The notes below the pieces were generated by a model, which saw nothing but the letters and a program-made list of their open reading frames with translations, ran no database searches and was not told the DNA's origin. This document shows, in pieces, positions 52,458-61,020 of a stretch of DNA of 64,000 nucleotides. Origin of the DNA: Pseudomonas sp. ML96 (GTDB lineage: Bacteria; Pseudomonadota; Gammaproteobacteria; Pseudomonadales; Pseudomonadaceae); NCBI RefSeq assembly GCF_000761545.1, contig NZ_JPMY01000012.1:1-64000 (forward strand), given 5' to 3'. Numbering within the stretch: the first letter of the stretch is position 1; the number at the start of each line of letters is the position of its first letter. The position numbers and the translations under genes were made by a program.

Positions 52458-53891
52458 CTAGACCCAGGAATAGGCGTGGCCTTCCACCTGGTTGCGAATG
52501 ACTTCCCCGGTGATCGGGTTGTATGAGCCGTAGATGAAGTTGAGCGGCACCGGGCCGGCGGCGGTGTCGTACACCACAACGCCAGCGTCCAGCCCGTGCG
52601 GGGTCAGGGCGGCGCCGGCCAGGTAGTACAGGGTGGCGTCCAGCCGGGTGAGGATGCCGAGCGGCTGACAGATCTTGTTCGATGGCCGTGCGGCGCCGAT
52701 GCTGAGGTTCGCTGGTACCGGCTCCGCAGGCTTGCCGAACTGGTGCAGCGCCTGGGTCAGCTCGGCGGGCCGGCTGAAGGCGCCGCCCGACCAGGCGTGG
52801 CGGTCCACGTCCAGCTCGATCGCGCGGCCGATGCTCTGGAAGCTGCCAAAGCTCTCGGTACGCACCACCACCTGGTCTTCCAGGGTGTAGGTGACGGTCA
52901 CCTCAGCACCCACGCCGGTGATGTTCTCGATCAGCTTGCGCACCTCGAACTGCACGCGCTCGGTCTCCGTACCGCCAACGGCCAGCCAGATCTCGCCACG
53001 GTGCACCTCCAGCCCGGTCTCGTAGGGCGTGCCGCCCAGGGTGCCGGAGTAGTCGGTGTAGGCATCCAGGTGCAGGCGCAGCAGCGCCGGGGTGCCGTCC
53101 TGCCCGTACCAGGCGCCGAACACACAACTGGCAATGGCGTGCGCGGTGTAGTCGCCGGTTGGTGTGTAGTAGCTGAGCCCTGGGTTGTCGGCCGCGTTGA
53201 CGATCTCGCCGCCGGTGATCTCCGCCAGCCACATGTTCAGCGGTACCACGTAGGGCTCGTCCAGCGTTGTGTCCCACTCGGCCACGGCGGAGTTGTCGGC
53301 CAACAGCGTCAGGACCAGGGCCAGGTCGCCTTCCACCACAGAGAAAGCCGCCTCGGCATAGCCGCACACCGTCGAGCCGTAGGAGATGCTGATAAGCCAG
53401 CGGGCGCCGTCGTGGCCTACATCCAGAAAGGTGCCTTCCAGAAAACCGCGCTTCTCGGGCAGGCCAACGTCTGGCCAGCGCAGGCGGTTGCTGGTGAAGG
53501 TCACACCATTCACCCGCACGCTCACCCCCACGCCCACATCAGGCTCCAGGGAGTTCTCGGCCAGAATGGTCTGCTGGTCCACCGTCTTGCGCTCGCCCTC
53601 CAGGTAGATCGGCGAGCTACGGAAGGCGGCCTGCCCGAAGGTCAGGCCCAGCCCCGCATAGAAGCTGGTACTCGTCACGCCTCGGATGATGGCCTTGCTC
53701 AGCCACTGCTCGTCCGGGTCTTCCGGCGTCACCACCGGCTCAGGCATGCCGATATCCCACAGCCAGGTGTCGTTGCTGTAGAGGTCCACGGGCATGGTGC
53801 GGCCGCTGCCCAGGGTGAGCACGTCGTCGACGATCAGCCCATGCCAGGGCCAGCCGAACAGCACGGCGTTGTCTTCAGGCTCCAGGAACAT
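52458..53891 (-). CDS. Tail tip/baseplate protein, 477 residues
   Basis: MFLEPEDNAVLFGWPWHGLI and long beta-rich sequence. It overlaps the upstream gene by 17 bp. I see no catalytic motif. Tip role inferred from order. Confidence 0.7.
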   Translation of the reverse strand: MFLEPEDNAVLFGWPWHGLIVDDVLTLGSGRTMPVDLYSNDTWLWDIGMPEPVVTPEDPDEQWLSKAIIRGVTSTSFYAGLGLTFGQAAFRSSPIYLEGERKTVDQQTILAENSLEPDVGVGVSVRVNGVTFTSNRLRWPDVGLPEKRGFLEGTFLDVGHDGARWLISISYGSTVCGYAEAAFSVVEGDLALVLTLLADNSAVAEWDTTLDEPYVVPLNMWLAEITGGEIVNAADNPGLSYYTPTGDYTAHAIASCVFGAWYGQDGTPALLRLHLDAYTDYSGTLGGTPYETGLEVHRGEIWLAVGGTETERVQFEVRKLIENITGVGAEVTVTYTLEDQVVVRTESFGSFQSIGRAIELDVDRHAWSGGAFSRPAELTQALHQFGKPAEPVPANLSIGAARPSNKICQPLGILTRLDATLYYLAGAALTPHGLDAGVVVYDTAAGPVPLNFIYGSYNPITGEVIRNQVEGHAYSWV

Positions 53892-54327
53892 TGCTGAGCT
53901 CCATCACCACCTCGGCGGCGTTGTCGTCGATCAAGGTGATGGTCTTGGTGCGCTTCACCCGGAACACCAGCAGCCCGTCAGTGGTGGGCAGCGTGCGTTC
54001 CGGGTAGTAGGTGCGGGTATCCGCGCCTCCCTCGCCCACCTTCTCCGTCAGTGGGCTGGCGATGCCGGTGCCCTGGTTGGTGGGTTGCGGGGTGTTCAGC
54101 GCTGGCGAGCTGGTCGCCGGGCGCGCGCCGCGCGACTCCAGCTGGCGCAGGCCGGCCTGCTTGCGCGGGCTGGGCGCCAGGGCGTTGAGGTCGTTCTGGA
54201 TGTTGCGGCCGGTGCGCTTGGCCACCATGTTGTCGTGGATGGCCTGGCGCTCGGCGGCGCCGGTGGCGGCGCGCGCCTGGGTGATACCGGCACCGATGGC
54301 ACGGCGCTGCTCCTCCAGTGTCGCCAT
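53875..54327 (-). CDS. Unknown tail-tip protein, 150 residues
   Basis: N-terminal helical, charged segment (MATLEEQRRAIGAGITQARA), a proline/serine-rich middle, and a beta-type end (LLVFRVKRTKTITLIDD). The start overlaps the stop of the 584-residue gene by one base. Function unknown. Confidence 0.65.
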   Translation of the reverse strand: MATLEEQRRAIGAGITQARAATGAAERQAIHDNMVAKRTGRNIQNDLNALAPSPRKQAGLRQLESRGARPATSSPALNTPQPTNQGTGIASPLTEKVGEGGADTRTYYPERTLPTTDGLLVFRVKRTKTITLIDDNAAEVVMELSNVPGA

Positions 54328-56081
54328 CAGATGAACTCCAGCAGGTCGTCAGGGATGGCCACCCGGTAAGTGGCCGTGGCCTCGGCGACGAACTCGTCGC
54401 GCTGATCGGCCGGAATCTCCGGCGAGGTGATCTGCATACGCCGCGGGAAGCTGTTGTCGTCCACGTTGTTCCAGTTGCCGGCGAAGCCATCGAGCGTCTC
54501 GTCGTACACCTCGGTACCGTCCACGTTCTGCAACTGGGTAGGCAACACGATGGTGCCCGGCGCGCTGCCGCTGGGTGTGCTCGGCGGGATCGGTGGCAGC
54601 ACGAGCGGATCGGTCACCCCGCCGCCGCCTTGGCTTACGGCCAAGGTAATGGTGGTGAGCGCCGTCTGCGCATCGAAGTCAAACTCGTGCAGGAGACTCC
54701 ACACAGGGGCCTGGCAGCGGACCCGCTGGTCCTCTACCCGAAGGGTGTGGCGCAGCTCCAGGGCCATCACATCACTGGTCGGCATCTGCACGGCCAGGCG
54801 GTTCTCGCGGTGGGCCATCTGCAGGGTGGTGCGATGGATGCTCAGCGCGCACTGCAGCGCCGAGGTCCAGCGGTCCACATCGCGCACATCCACCACCCAA
54901 TCACCCAGGGCATCCTCGACGGCGTCCGGGTCGGCGGCGGTGAAGGCCGCGCTCTCCCAAGCTTCGCCGCGGTCGCTGCCTTCGCTGTCGGCCGAGAACT
55001 GGTCGCGCTGGATCACCTCGCCCGCGGCGGCCATGCTGGTGGGCGCCTCGATGCGGATGGTGTAGCGCTCGGTGATCGGCTGTATCCAGCGCATGCCACC
55101 GGTCCAGGCGCCGCGCAGCAGCAGGTCGGGGTACGGGTTCTTCCACAGGAACGGCGGGTCGCACAGGCCACCAGTGCCCGAAGGCGGCAGCCGGTACCAG
55201 TCCTCGTCGCTCGGGTTGATGATGCCGGTGTAGCCGGCGCCGTTGGTCTCGTCGAGCACCTGCTGGATATCCGGCAGTTCGGTACTGCCCTGGTTACCCC
55301 ACATGCAGAAGCCTTCCAGGTCGCCCACGCCGAACAACAGCGGGTGCTCCCAGAAGAAGTCCTGGTGCCGCTCGCGCAGCCGGTCGAAGCGGTATTCGCC
55401 CACCAGTTCCACGACGTTGACGCGCTCGCTCAGCTCCACCGGCGTCCACACCAGGCTCTGGTCCATGGTCACGCCATCGCCCAGCAGCATGAACGGCGCA
55501 GTGGCTTCGAGCGGCAGCATCTCCAGCGCGCCGCCGGGGCGCTTCTGCAGCGTGGCGTTTACAGTGCTCTTGCGCTCCTGGGCGTAGTCCCAGCGGCTAC
55601 GGCCGGCAGGATCTTCGAACAGATCGGCGGACCACAGACCACGCACCAGAGCGTTTACCTGCGCCACCGTCAGCGCTTCGATCAGGTCTTGCAGGCGGTC
55701 GCTGCAGTCGCAGCGCACGGTGCGCATCACCGGCTCAAAGATTGGGCGAATCACACGGCCATCGAACATCAGCTCCTCAACCCAGCCAGTGCCCGTCCAA
55801 TCGCGGTAATAGACCTGCACGGTGCGGCCGATGAAGGTGAACGGGTTCACCGGGCCCGGATCAAGCAGCAAGGTGAACTCGGCCAGGGAGGCTGAATCAC
55901 GCTCCGTCTCTACCCGCGCACCACCAGACAGCAGGTGACTGTGGTCCTCGCCGCCGAGCACCAGGCGCACATCCCACACAATGCTCTGGCGCGGCACTAC
56001 CGGCTCAGGCGCAGGTGGCTGGACCAGGCCGGCACCTCCGCCCAGGACTACCCCGCCGATCACGCTTCCGTTAATCAGCAT
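54327..56081 (-). CDS. Tail tip (distal/hub-like) protein, 584 residues
   Basis: After MLINGSVIGGVVLGGGAGLV, a region VETERDSASLAEFTLLLDPG, FIGRTVQVYYRDW and DCSDRLQDLIEAL resembles the hub folds of siphophage tail tips. It follows the tape measure by two genes, as expected for a hub protein. Assignment by position and style. Confidence 0.7.
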   Translation of the reverse strand: MLINGSVIGGVVLGGGAGLVQPPAPEPVVPRQSIVWDVRLVLGGEDHSHLLSGGARVETERDSASLAEFTLLLDPGPVNPFTFIGRTVQVYYRDWTGTGWVEELMFDGRVIRPIFEPVMRTVRCDCSDRLQDLIEALTVAQVNALVRGLWSADLFEDPAGRSRWDYAQERKSTVNATLQKRPGGALEMLPLEATAPFMLLGDGVTMDQSLVWTPVELSERVNVVELVGEYRFDRLRERHQDFFWEHPLLFGVGDLEGFCMWGNQGSTELPDIQQVLDETNGAGYTGIINPSDEDWYRLPPSGTGGLCDPPFLWKNPYPDLLLRGAWTGGMRWIQPITERYTIRIEAPTSMAAAGEVIQRDQFSADSEGSDRGEAWESAAFTAADPDAVEDALGDWVVDVRDVDRWTSALQCALSIHRTTLQMAHRENRLAVQMPTSDVMALELRHTLRVEDQRVRCQAPVWSLLHEFDFDAQTALTTITLAVSQGGGGVTDPLVLPPIPPSTPSGSAPGTIVLPTQLQNVDGTEVYDETLDGFAGNWNNVDDNSFPRRMQITSPEIPADQRDEFVAEATATYRVAIPDDLLEFI

Positions 56082-56084
56082 GGG

Positions 56085-56603
56085 TCAGGCTTCCTCGGCA
56101 GTGAACGACCAGTCGTGCGTGTTGGCGCCTGGGTCCAGGCCGCGCTCAGGGCGGCCCATCAGCACGGTGAACACCGGCATCCAGCACACCTGGTACTCCA
56201 GCGCGCCGGCGCGCGGCGTGATGGTGGCCACCTTGGTGGCGGGGTTGTAGGCGACCGGGGTCTTCAGCCATTCCCGGCCGGTGTAGGCCAGGCACCACGG
56301 CGCCACATCAGGCCGAACGGTGCCAGGAATAGTGGTGGTCAGTGCAGCGGTGCGCACCTCCATCTGCTGGGTACAGCGCAGCTCTAGCGGCTGGTCGTAG
56401 TCCAGGCCGGCAAGGCCTGGCCCCATCCAGCCAGAGCCGCTGACGGAAACAACCCAGCGCAGATCCCAGTGGCGGAACTTCACCGCCGCGCCCTTGCTAC
56501 GGCGCAGGATTGGCCCGTCGCCAAGCGGCGCAAAGCGCTGCACTGGCTGGCCAGCCTGCGGGCGAATGGGTACGCCGCCCAGCATGACTTCTACTCGGCT
56601 CAT
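56085..56603 (-). CDS. Tail protein following the tape measure, 172 residues
   Basis: MSRVEVMLGGVPIRPQAGQP and KGAAVKFRHWDLRWVVSVSG. Its position directly after the tape-measure gene suits a distal tail protein. No recognised motif. Confidence 0.65.
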   Translation of the reverse strand: MSRVEVMLGGVPIRPQAGQPVQRFAPLGDGPILRRSKGAAVKFRHWDLRWVVSVSGSGWMGPGLAGLDYDQPLELRCTQQMEVRTAALTTTIPGTVRPDVAPWCLAYTGREWLKTPVAYNPATKVATITPRAGALEYQVCWMPVFTVLMGRPERGLDPGANTHDWSFTAEEA

Positions 56604-56622
56604 GTATTCCTCGGGTTCTGAG

Positions 56623-59412
56623 TCAGCGGCGGCGAATGCCGCGCTTGTCCTTCTGGCGGCGCAGGGCCACGGCGAAGTCGTCTTCGCGCATCAGCACGGG
56701 ATAGTCACCATCAGCGGTCGAGAGCACAGCTCGACCGAAGTCACGCAACGGCGACTCGCCAGAGGCAGCGGCCCGCAGCTCAGGGCTGACAGCCGGGATG
56801 GCAGGCAGAGAAAGGCCGCCACCGGCCACGCCCCCGGTAGCGAACTTGGGCATCTGCAGGCGATTCAGTTGGTGAACCATGCCGGCGCCGTAGTGCTGCA
56901 CCGCGCGGGCGTTGAGGATGCCCTCACCGTTACTGAGCCGCGCCAGGATGCTGTCGCTGGTGCCGGTGCCCGGGCCGCGCAGAATGCCGCCAGTGGCAGC
57001 GGCCGGCACGGACGGGTCAACTGTAGCGCCAGAGCCATCCGGCGGCAGAACTGTTGGCTTGATGATCATCGCCCGGGCGAGCCGGGCCGCCAGGTCGTTC
57101 ATCTTCTGCAGGATCTGATCTGCCCCAGCCTGGTCCCACTGAATATCGATACTGACAACCGCAAGGGCCTCGGCTTCTTTCTTGAGCGTTTCCAGCCGCG
57201 TACTAACCTCGTCGACTTCCTTCTGGGTATTGGAGGTCTCCAGCTTCGCTGCTTCATTGGCAATGCGCGCGAGGTCCTCCGCTATACCTGCGAAGCCATA
57301 GTCATTGGCGCCGGCAGCTTGCAGCTGCTTCAGTAACTCTCCAGCTCGGCGAGCTTCATCGATTGCGCGGTCGGGATCTCTATCAGCTATCGCCCGCCGG
57401 GCATTTACACGCGCCTGGTAGACATCGGAAAGCTCACCGCCAGACTGGGCGCCGCCGCCCCGGACGTCACGAACGAGTTGAGCGAACTCCTTCTCGATCG
57501 CCAGCTCCTTCTGCTTGGCCTTTTCGAGAGAGGTATTAGCTTTCTTTAGTTGGTCCTCTGCTTCCTTGATCTGCTGTTTCTTAACATCAATCGCATACTG
57601 CCGAATGGTACGCAGGCGCTCGGCATGAGCTTGTTCACCAGCCTCTTCCAGTCGCTGCCGCTCTTGCTCGCGCTCAATGAAACTGTCGTAAGTCGTACCT
57701 AATTCTGCGGTATGCCGGCGGAGCGCCTCTTCCTCGTCGAACTGCAGCCCTTCCCTCTCAGCGGCCGCGCGCTCTAGATTCACCTGCCGCCGTATTTGGC
57801 TATCCAGTTCGGTGCGCTCAAGCATCTCTAATTGCGCGGAGTAAGTGTCTGCTTCGGACTTTGTCGGGGTCGCCCCACTTGATGCCTCGCCACCACCAAA
57901 CCCACCAAGCAGGAAGGAGAACCCTTTCTCAAGCACCTGGGGACGGCTTACCAGCCGATAGAACTCCCCGAATTTATCCAGCCAAGAGGGAGCCTTCGCT
58001 GAGCTCGCGGCGGACAGCGCGGCCGACAGGCGCGTAACCGAGTTAATGGCGCTATCAGAGGCGCCGGTGAAGTCGTCGAGCTTGGATACTGCGATGGTCA
58101 ACGAATTGGTGAACTTAGTTGCTGCGCCCCCGAATGTTTCAGGCAGCTTCGAAGCCTCCTCGGTGAGCTTCGGCAGCTGGCCAATCAAAGCAGTAGAGAT
58201 TACCTCCGCCGTCAACTTGCCCTCAGCGGCCATTTCACGAAGGGCGCCCACATTGACCTTCAGCCCATCAGCGAGCGCTCTCAGGAGGCGCGGCGAGCTT
58301 TCCGCAAGCGTATTGAACTCTTCTCCACGGAGGACGCCGGAGCCCAAGGCTTGGCTGAACTGCTGAATGGTCGAAGCGGTCTCTGCAGCTGTGGCGCCAC
58401 TGATGCGCAGCGACTTGGTGACGGCGTCGATGATCTTCAACGCATCCTGCTGTCCTCGCCCGACATCGCGGAGCGCAGGAGCCAGACGCGAATAGAGCGT
58501 AACCACATCAGCCAAAGGCGCTTGGTTTTCTTGCGCAATTCGCAGGGTCTGCTGTTGCGCCTCATTGAATTCTTGCTGCGAATGGGTAGCCAGTTGGAGC
58601 TGGGCATCCATTTTCTTGGCTTCGTCGGTGATCTGAATGTAGGAGCGCGCGACCGCAGTCAACGCCAGCGCTCCGCCGGCTCCTGCAACGAGTCCGCCAC
58701 CAAAACCACTGCCGCTACCATTGAGCCCCTGCAGAGCCTCTCGGCTCTCACGAATCCTGGCCGTAAGCTGCTGCTGAGCTACAACGAGTTCCTGGTTCGT
58801 CAACTTCCCGCTACGGCGAAGCTGTTCGTACTGCTGAGTAGCCCTATGTATTTCCTGCTGCGCCGCACGGAACTGATTAACCCCAAGGTTTTCCCGGGCG
58901 GCCTCTAGGTTTGCCTGCCGCTGGGCAGCAGCTTGCAACTTCAACGCCGCAGCACGCTCGCGAATACCTCGCACAGCAGCATCTTGGCGGCCGGTGCTCA
59001 GGGCCTGATCCATCTCCGCATTAAGGCGGCGCTGCTCAGCCGCAAGGCGAGTAGTGTCAACACCCGCAGCCTTCAGTTCGGCCCGCATGCGGGCGAGCTG
59101 ATTAGCCTGCATGGCTTCCTGGCGCTGGAGCTGCTGGAGTTCCTTCCCTGTAGCGCGGAATGACTCCTGCAGCTGAGCAGAGGGGTTATCAGTCCTGATC
59201 AGTTCGGCCTGCAACTCAACCAAACGCTGCTTCGTCTGGCGCGCTTGGGTGCCAGTTGCCTCCAGCGCCTTCTCCAACTCGCGAGTTGCATTCACCTGGC
59301 GCAGCGGCTTTTCAACCTGCTTGACCAGCTCGGCATATTCCTTGCGGAAGCCAGCCACTTCGCGCACGGCCGAATCGAGATCGGCTGTGACTCGTAGTTC
59401 TACTTCAGCCAT
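56623..59412 (-). CDS. Tail tape measure protein
   Basis: A 929-residue protein with very long helical segments. Residues about 20-230 are coiled coil (LRQVNATRELEKALEATGTQ). The tape-measure domain lies near 245-430 (ENQAPLADVVTLYSRLAPAL, ATAAETASTIQQFSQALGSG, LRGEEFNTLAESSPRLLRAL). Further coiled coils follow, and a C-terminal segment with FATGGVAGGG, common in these proteins. It sets tail length during assembly. It starts 4 bp after the frameshifted chaperone extension ends. Confidence 0.92.
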   Translation of the reverse strand: MAEVELRVTADLDSAVREVAGFRKEYAELVKQVEKPLRQVNATRELEKALEATGTQARQTKQRLVELQAELIRTDNPSAQLQESFRATGKELQQLQRQEAMQANQLARMRAELKAAGVDTTRLAAEQRRLNAEMDQALSTGRQDAAVRGIRERAAALKLQAAAQRQANLEAARENLGVNQFRAAQQEIHRATQQYEQLRRSGKLTNQELVVAQQQLTARIRESREALQGLNGSGSGFGGGLVAGAGGALALTAVARSYIQITDEAKKMDAQLQLATHSQQEFNEAQQQTLRIAQENQAPLADVVTLYSRLAPALRDVGRGQQDALKIIDAVTKSLRISGATAAETASTIQQFSQALGSGVLRGEEFNTLAESSPRLLRALADGLKVNVGALREMAAEGKLTAEVISTALIGQLPKLTEEASKLPETFGGAATKFTNSLTIAVSKLDDFTGASDSAINSVTRLSAALSAASSAKAPSWLDKFGEFYRLVSRPQVLEKGFSFLLGGFGGGEASSGATPTKSEADTYSAQLEMLERTELDSQIRRQVNLERAAAEREGLQFDEEEALRRHTAELGTTYDSFIEREQERQRLEEAGEQAHAERLRTIRQYAIDVKKQQIKEAEDQLKKANTSLEKAKQKELAIEKEFAQLVRDVRGGGAQSGGELSDVYQARVNARRAIADRDPDRAIDEARRAGELLKQLQAAGANDYGFAGIAEDLARIANEAAKLETSNTQKEVDEVSTRLETLKKEAEALAVVSIDIQWDQAGADQILQKMNDLAARLARAMIIKPTVLPPDGSGATVDPSVPAAATGGILRGPGTGTSDSILARLSNGEGILNARAVQHYGAGMVHQLNRLQMPKFATGGVAGGGLSLPAIPAVSPELRAAASGESPLRDFGRAVLSTADGDYPVLMREDDFAVALRRQKDKRGIRRR

Positions 59413-59415
59413 GGA

Positions 59416-59816
59416 TCAACCTTCGAGAGACCGAACGAAAAGAGACCAGGGATAATCGAGCACGCGCTGGTGCCCTAGCCTGGTAAGAGTAACGATGGCG
59501 CGATCAAGCTGACTCAGGAAGGATTCCGGGCCTGGGCCAGTCGAACCATCAGATCGAAAAAACTTTTATTAGCCTCGCGGCAACCAGCAATGACCTCCTC
59601 AAGCGCGCTCGGCTTGCACGCTTCGATCTGCTCTGCAGTCAGACTCGTAAATACAGGTAGGTCGGCTAGCGTGATCTCATGGAACAGAGCCTCACCGAGC
59701 AGGTCATCCGTCATTCGACGAGCAAGAACGCCACGCAACTCACCAACGCTGAGCTCATGGCAGGTGACCTTGAGCGAGCCAATCGTCTTGATGACTGTTT
59801 TCCCCATCTCCGACAT
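59416..59816 (-). CDS. Tail assembly chaperone long form made by -1 frameshift (gpGT-like)
   Basis: Translation from 59816 reads 87 codons to the TTC of the slippery heptamer T TTT TTC (59562-59556), then shifts back one base and continues CGA TCT GAT through 46 residues to a TGA at 59418-59416, giving 133 residues. The extension contains SFLSQLDRAIVTLTRLGHQ and ends SLFVRSLEG. It is open precisely until 3 bp before the tape-measure ATG. This is the known gpG/gpGT layout of siphophages. Confidence 0.8.
59514..59816 (-). CDS. Tail assembly chaperone short form (gpG-like)
   Basis: A 100-residue zero-frame product starting MSEMGKTVIKTIGSLKVTCH, with AGGAG 7 bp upstream. A second start at 59807 is possible. 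It is small and helical, with ITLADLPVFTSLTAEQIEAC, and ends ARNPS shortly after the slippery site. The chaperone coats the tape measure before tail-tube assembly. It follows a terminator. Confidence 0.88.
   Translation of the reverse strand: MSEMGKTVIKTIGSLKVTCHELSVGELRGVLARRMTDDLLGEALFHEITLADLPVFTSLTAEQIEACKPSALEEVIAGCREANKSFFDLMVRLAQARNPS
59556..59562 (-). other. Slippery heptamer for programmed -1 frameshifting
   Basis: The minus strand reads T TTT TTC in register with the chaperone codons (AGT TTT TTC). This is the X XXY YYZ pattern, 40 bp before the zero-frame stop. Confidence 0.8.
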
Positions 59817-59833
59817 TTCAATCTCCTGAAAAC

Positions 59834-59856
59834 AAAAAACCCGCCGAAGCGGGTTT
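59834..59856 (-). terminator. Intrinsic terminator before the chaperone gene
   Basis: On the minus strand AAACCCGC, loop TTCG and GCGGGTTT are followed by a T run ending in TTTTTTG. It terminates the zinc-ribbon gene transcript and lies 18 bp before the chaperone start. Confidence 0.85.
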
Positions 59857-59872
59857 GGTGGTAATGCACTGC

Positions 59873-60253
59873 CTACTTCGCTCCAAGGCCAGCGAGACCG
59901 CCCAAGAGCATGACGATAAGGAAGCCAATGACGGCGAGGATGATCATTGCCGGTATAGCGGCAATGGCCCACTTCACCATAAACCAGACCATTGAGTTGA
60001 AGCTCATGTGCAGGTCGACAACGACCACTGGCTGAGCTCCCTTGTTCTGACCTGCAATCTTCTGAACATGCTCGCCACCAACAATTGGGCGGGTTACCTG
60101 CCGTTCGGCGGCAACTCGATCGTGAGCTGCGCGGTCAAGCTTATCTCCCGAGTGCCAAATAGCCTTCTCATAGTAAGCGCCACACTCCGGGCATCTCAGC
60201 GGGTCACCAAAGGCTGCGGCGGCGGACTCGTGCTTACAAGCTGGGCATTGCAT
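59873..60253 (-). CDS. Zinc-ribbon membrane protein (probable moron)
   Basis: A 126-residue protein. The N-terminal zinc ribbon has CPACKHE and CPECGAYYEKA; the middle is soluble, and the C-terminal end holds a strong membrane segment (MIILAVIGFLIVMLLGGLAGL) after an earlier hydrophobic stretch. A tail-tube gene and a tail chaperone gene normally adjoin in siphophages, so this gene interrupts the order. It has its own terminator and diverges from the WYL/TerB-like gene. Function unknown. Confidence 0.78.
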   Translation of the reverse strand: MQCPACKHESAAAAFGDPLRCPECGAYYEKAIWHSGDKLDRAAHDRVAAERQVTRPIVGGEHVQKIAGQNKGAQPVVVVDLHMSFNSMVWFMVKWAIAAIPAMIILAVIGFLIVMLLGGLAGLGAK

Positions 60254-60378
60254 GTCGGTTCCCTCCCAATGAACTGGGACGGACTCTAACAATACCAGCC
60301 CCTGTGCAAAACCCCAGTTGGCCCAAGACCCGAGTGGCAGGTAGATTCGCCAGGATCAACGAAGCAAGGATCGCTGCC

Positions 60379-60990
60379 ATGTCAAACAGACCCGCCGGCA
60401 CCATCACGACGCTGACCATCGGCTACACCGATGCGGGAGGCGTTGCCACCCACCGCGGCGTATCCGTTACCGCGTTCGACCCTTACGAGATGTTCGGCTT
60501 TTGCCACCTGCGCGAGCGTTACCGCTCGTTCCTCCACGAACGAGTCACCTCCTGCGTCGATATCAACACCGGCGAGCTCGTGAGTAACACCTACAACCAT
60601 CTGCTGCAGGCATGGCAAGGCTCCGCCGGCTACTCCCTCGAGCAGTTCGCGGCGAACAAGCGCGCTGTCCTCCAGATTCTGGTGTACGTAGGCAAGGCCG
60701 ATGGCCGCCTTACCGCGGCCGAGCGCAAGGTGATGACTGCAGCATGCAAGGTACTAAGCGGCGACCTGCGCATAACCGACGAGATGACGGCCGCCCTGTT
60801 CCGCTCAACGGCCATTCCCGCCCTGTCTACCTTCAAGCGGGTTGTAGGTTCCATCGCTAATGGCGGCGATCAGACACTGATGAAGCGCCTATTGATCGCA
60901 TGCAACACCATCGTTAAGACAGAGAAAAAAGTATCTGTCGCTGAGCAAGAAGCGCTCGACTACATGGCGAAGCGCTTCAATCTCTCATAG
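60379..60990 (+). CDS. Rightward WYL-like plus TerB-like protein (probable moron)
   Basis: A 203-residue protein transcribed against the structural genes, starting MSNRPAGTITTLTIGYTDAG with AAGGA upstream. Residues 12-75 resemble a WYL-type ligand-sensing fold (FDPYEMFGFCHLRERYRSFL, then CVDINTGEL). Residues about 100-200 resemble TerB (VLQILVYVGKADGRLTAAERKV, then ALFRSTAIP). Such domain pairs occur in regulators and defence or stress proteins. Domain calls are by eye. It converges on the tail-tube gene with a 30-bp gap. Confidence 0.72.
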   Translation: MSNRPAGTITTLTIGYTDAGGVATHRGVSVTAFDPYEMFGFCHLRERYRSFLHERVTSCVDINTGELVSNTYNHLLQAWQGSAGYSLEQFAANKRAVLQILVYVGKADGRLTAAERKVMTAACKVLSGDLRITDEMTAALFRSTAIPALSTFKRVVGSIANGGDQTLMKRLLIACNTIVKTEKKVSVAEQEALDYMAKRFNLS

Positions 60991-61020
60991 CTCACCGCCG
61001 GCAAGCTGCAGGGCGCGCAG

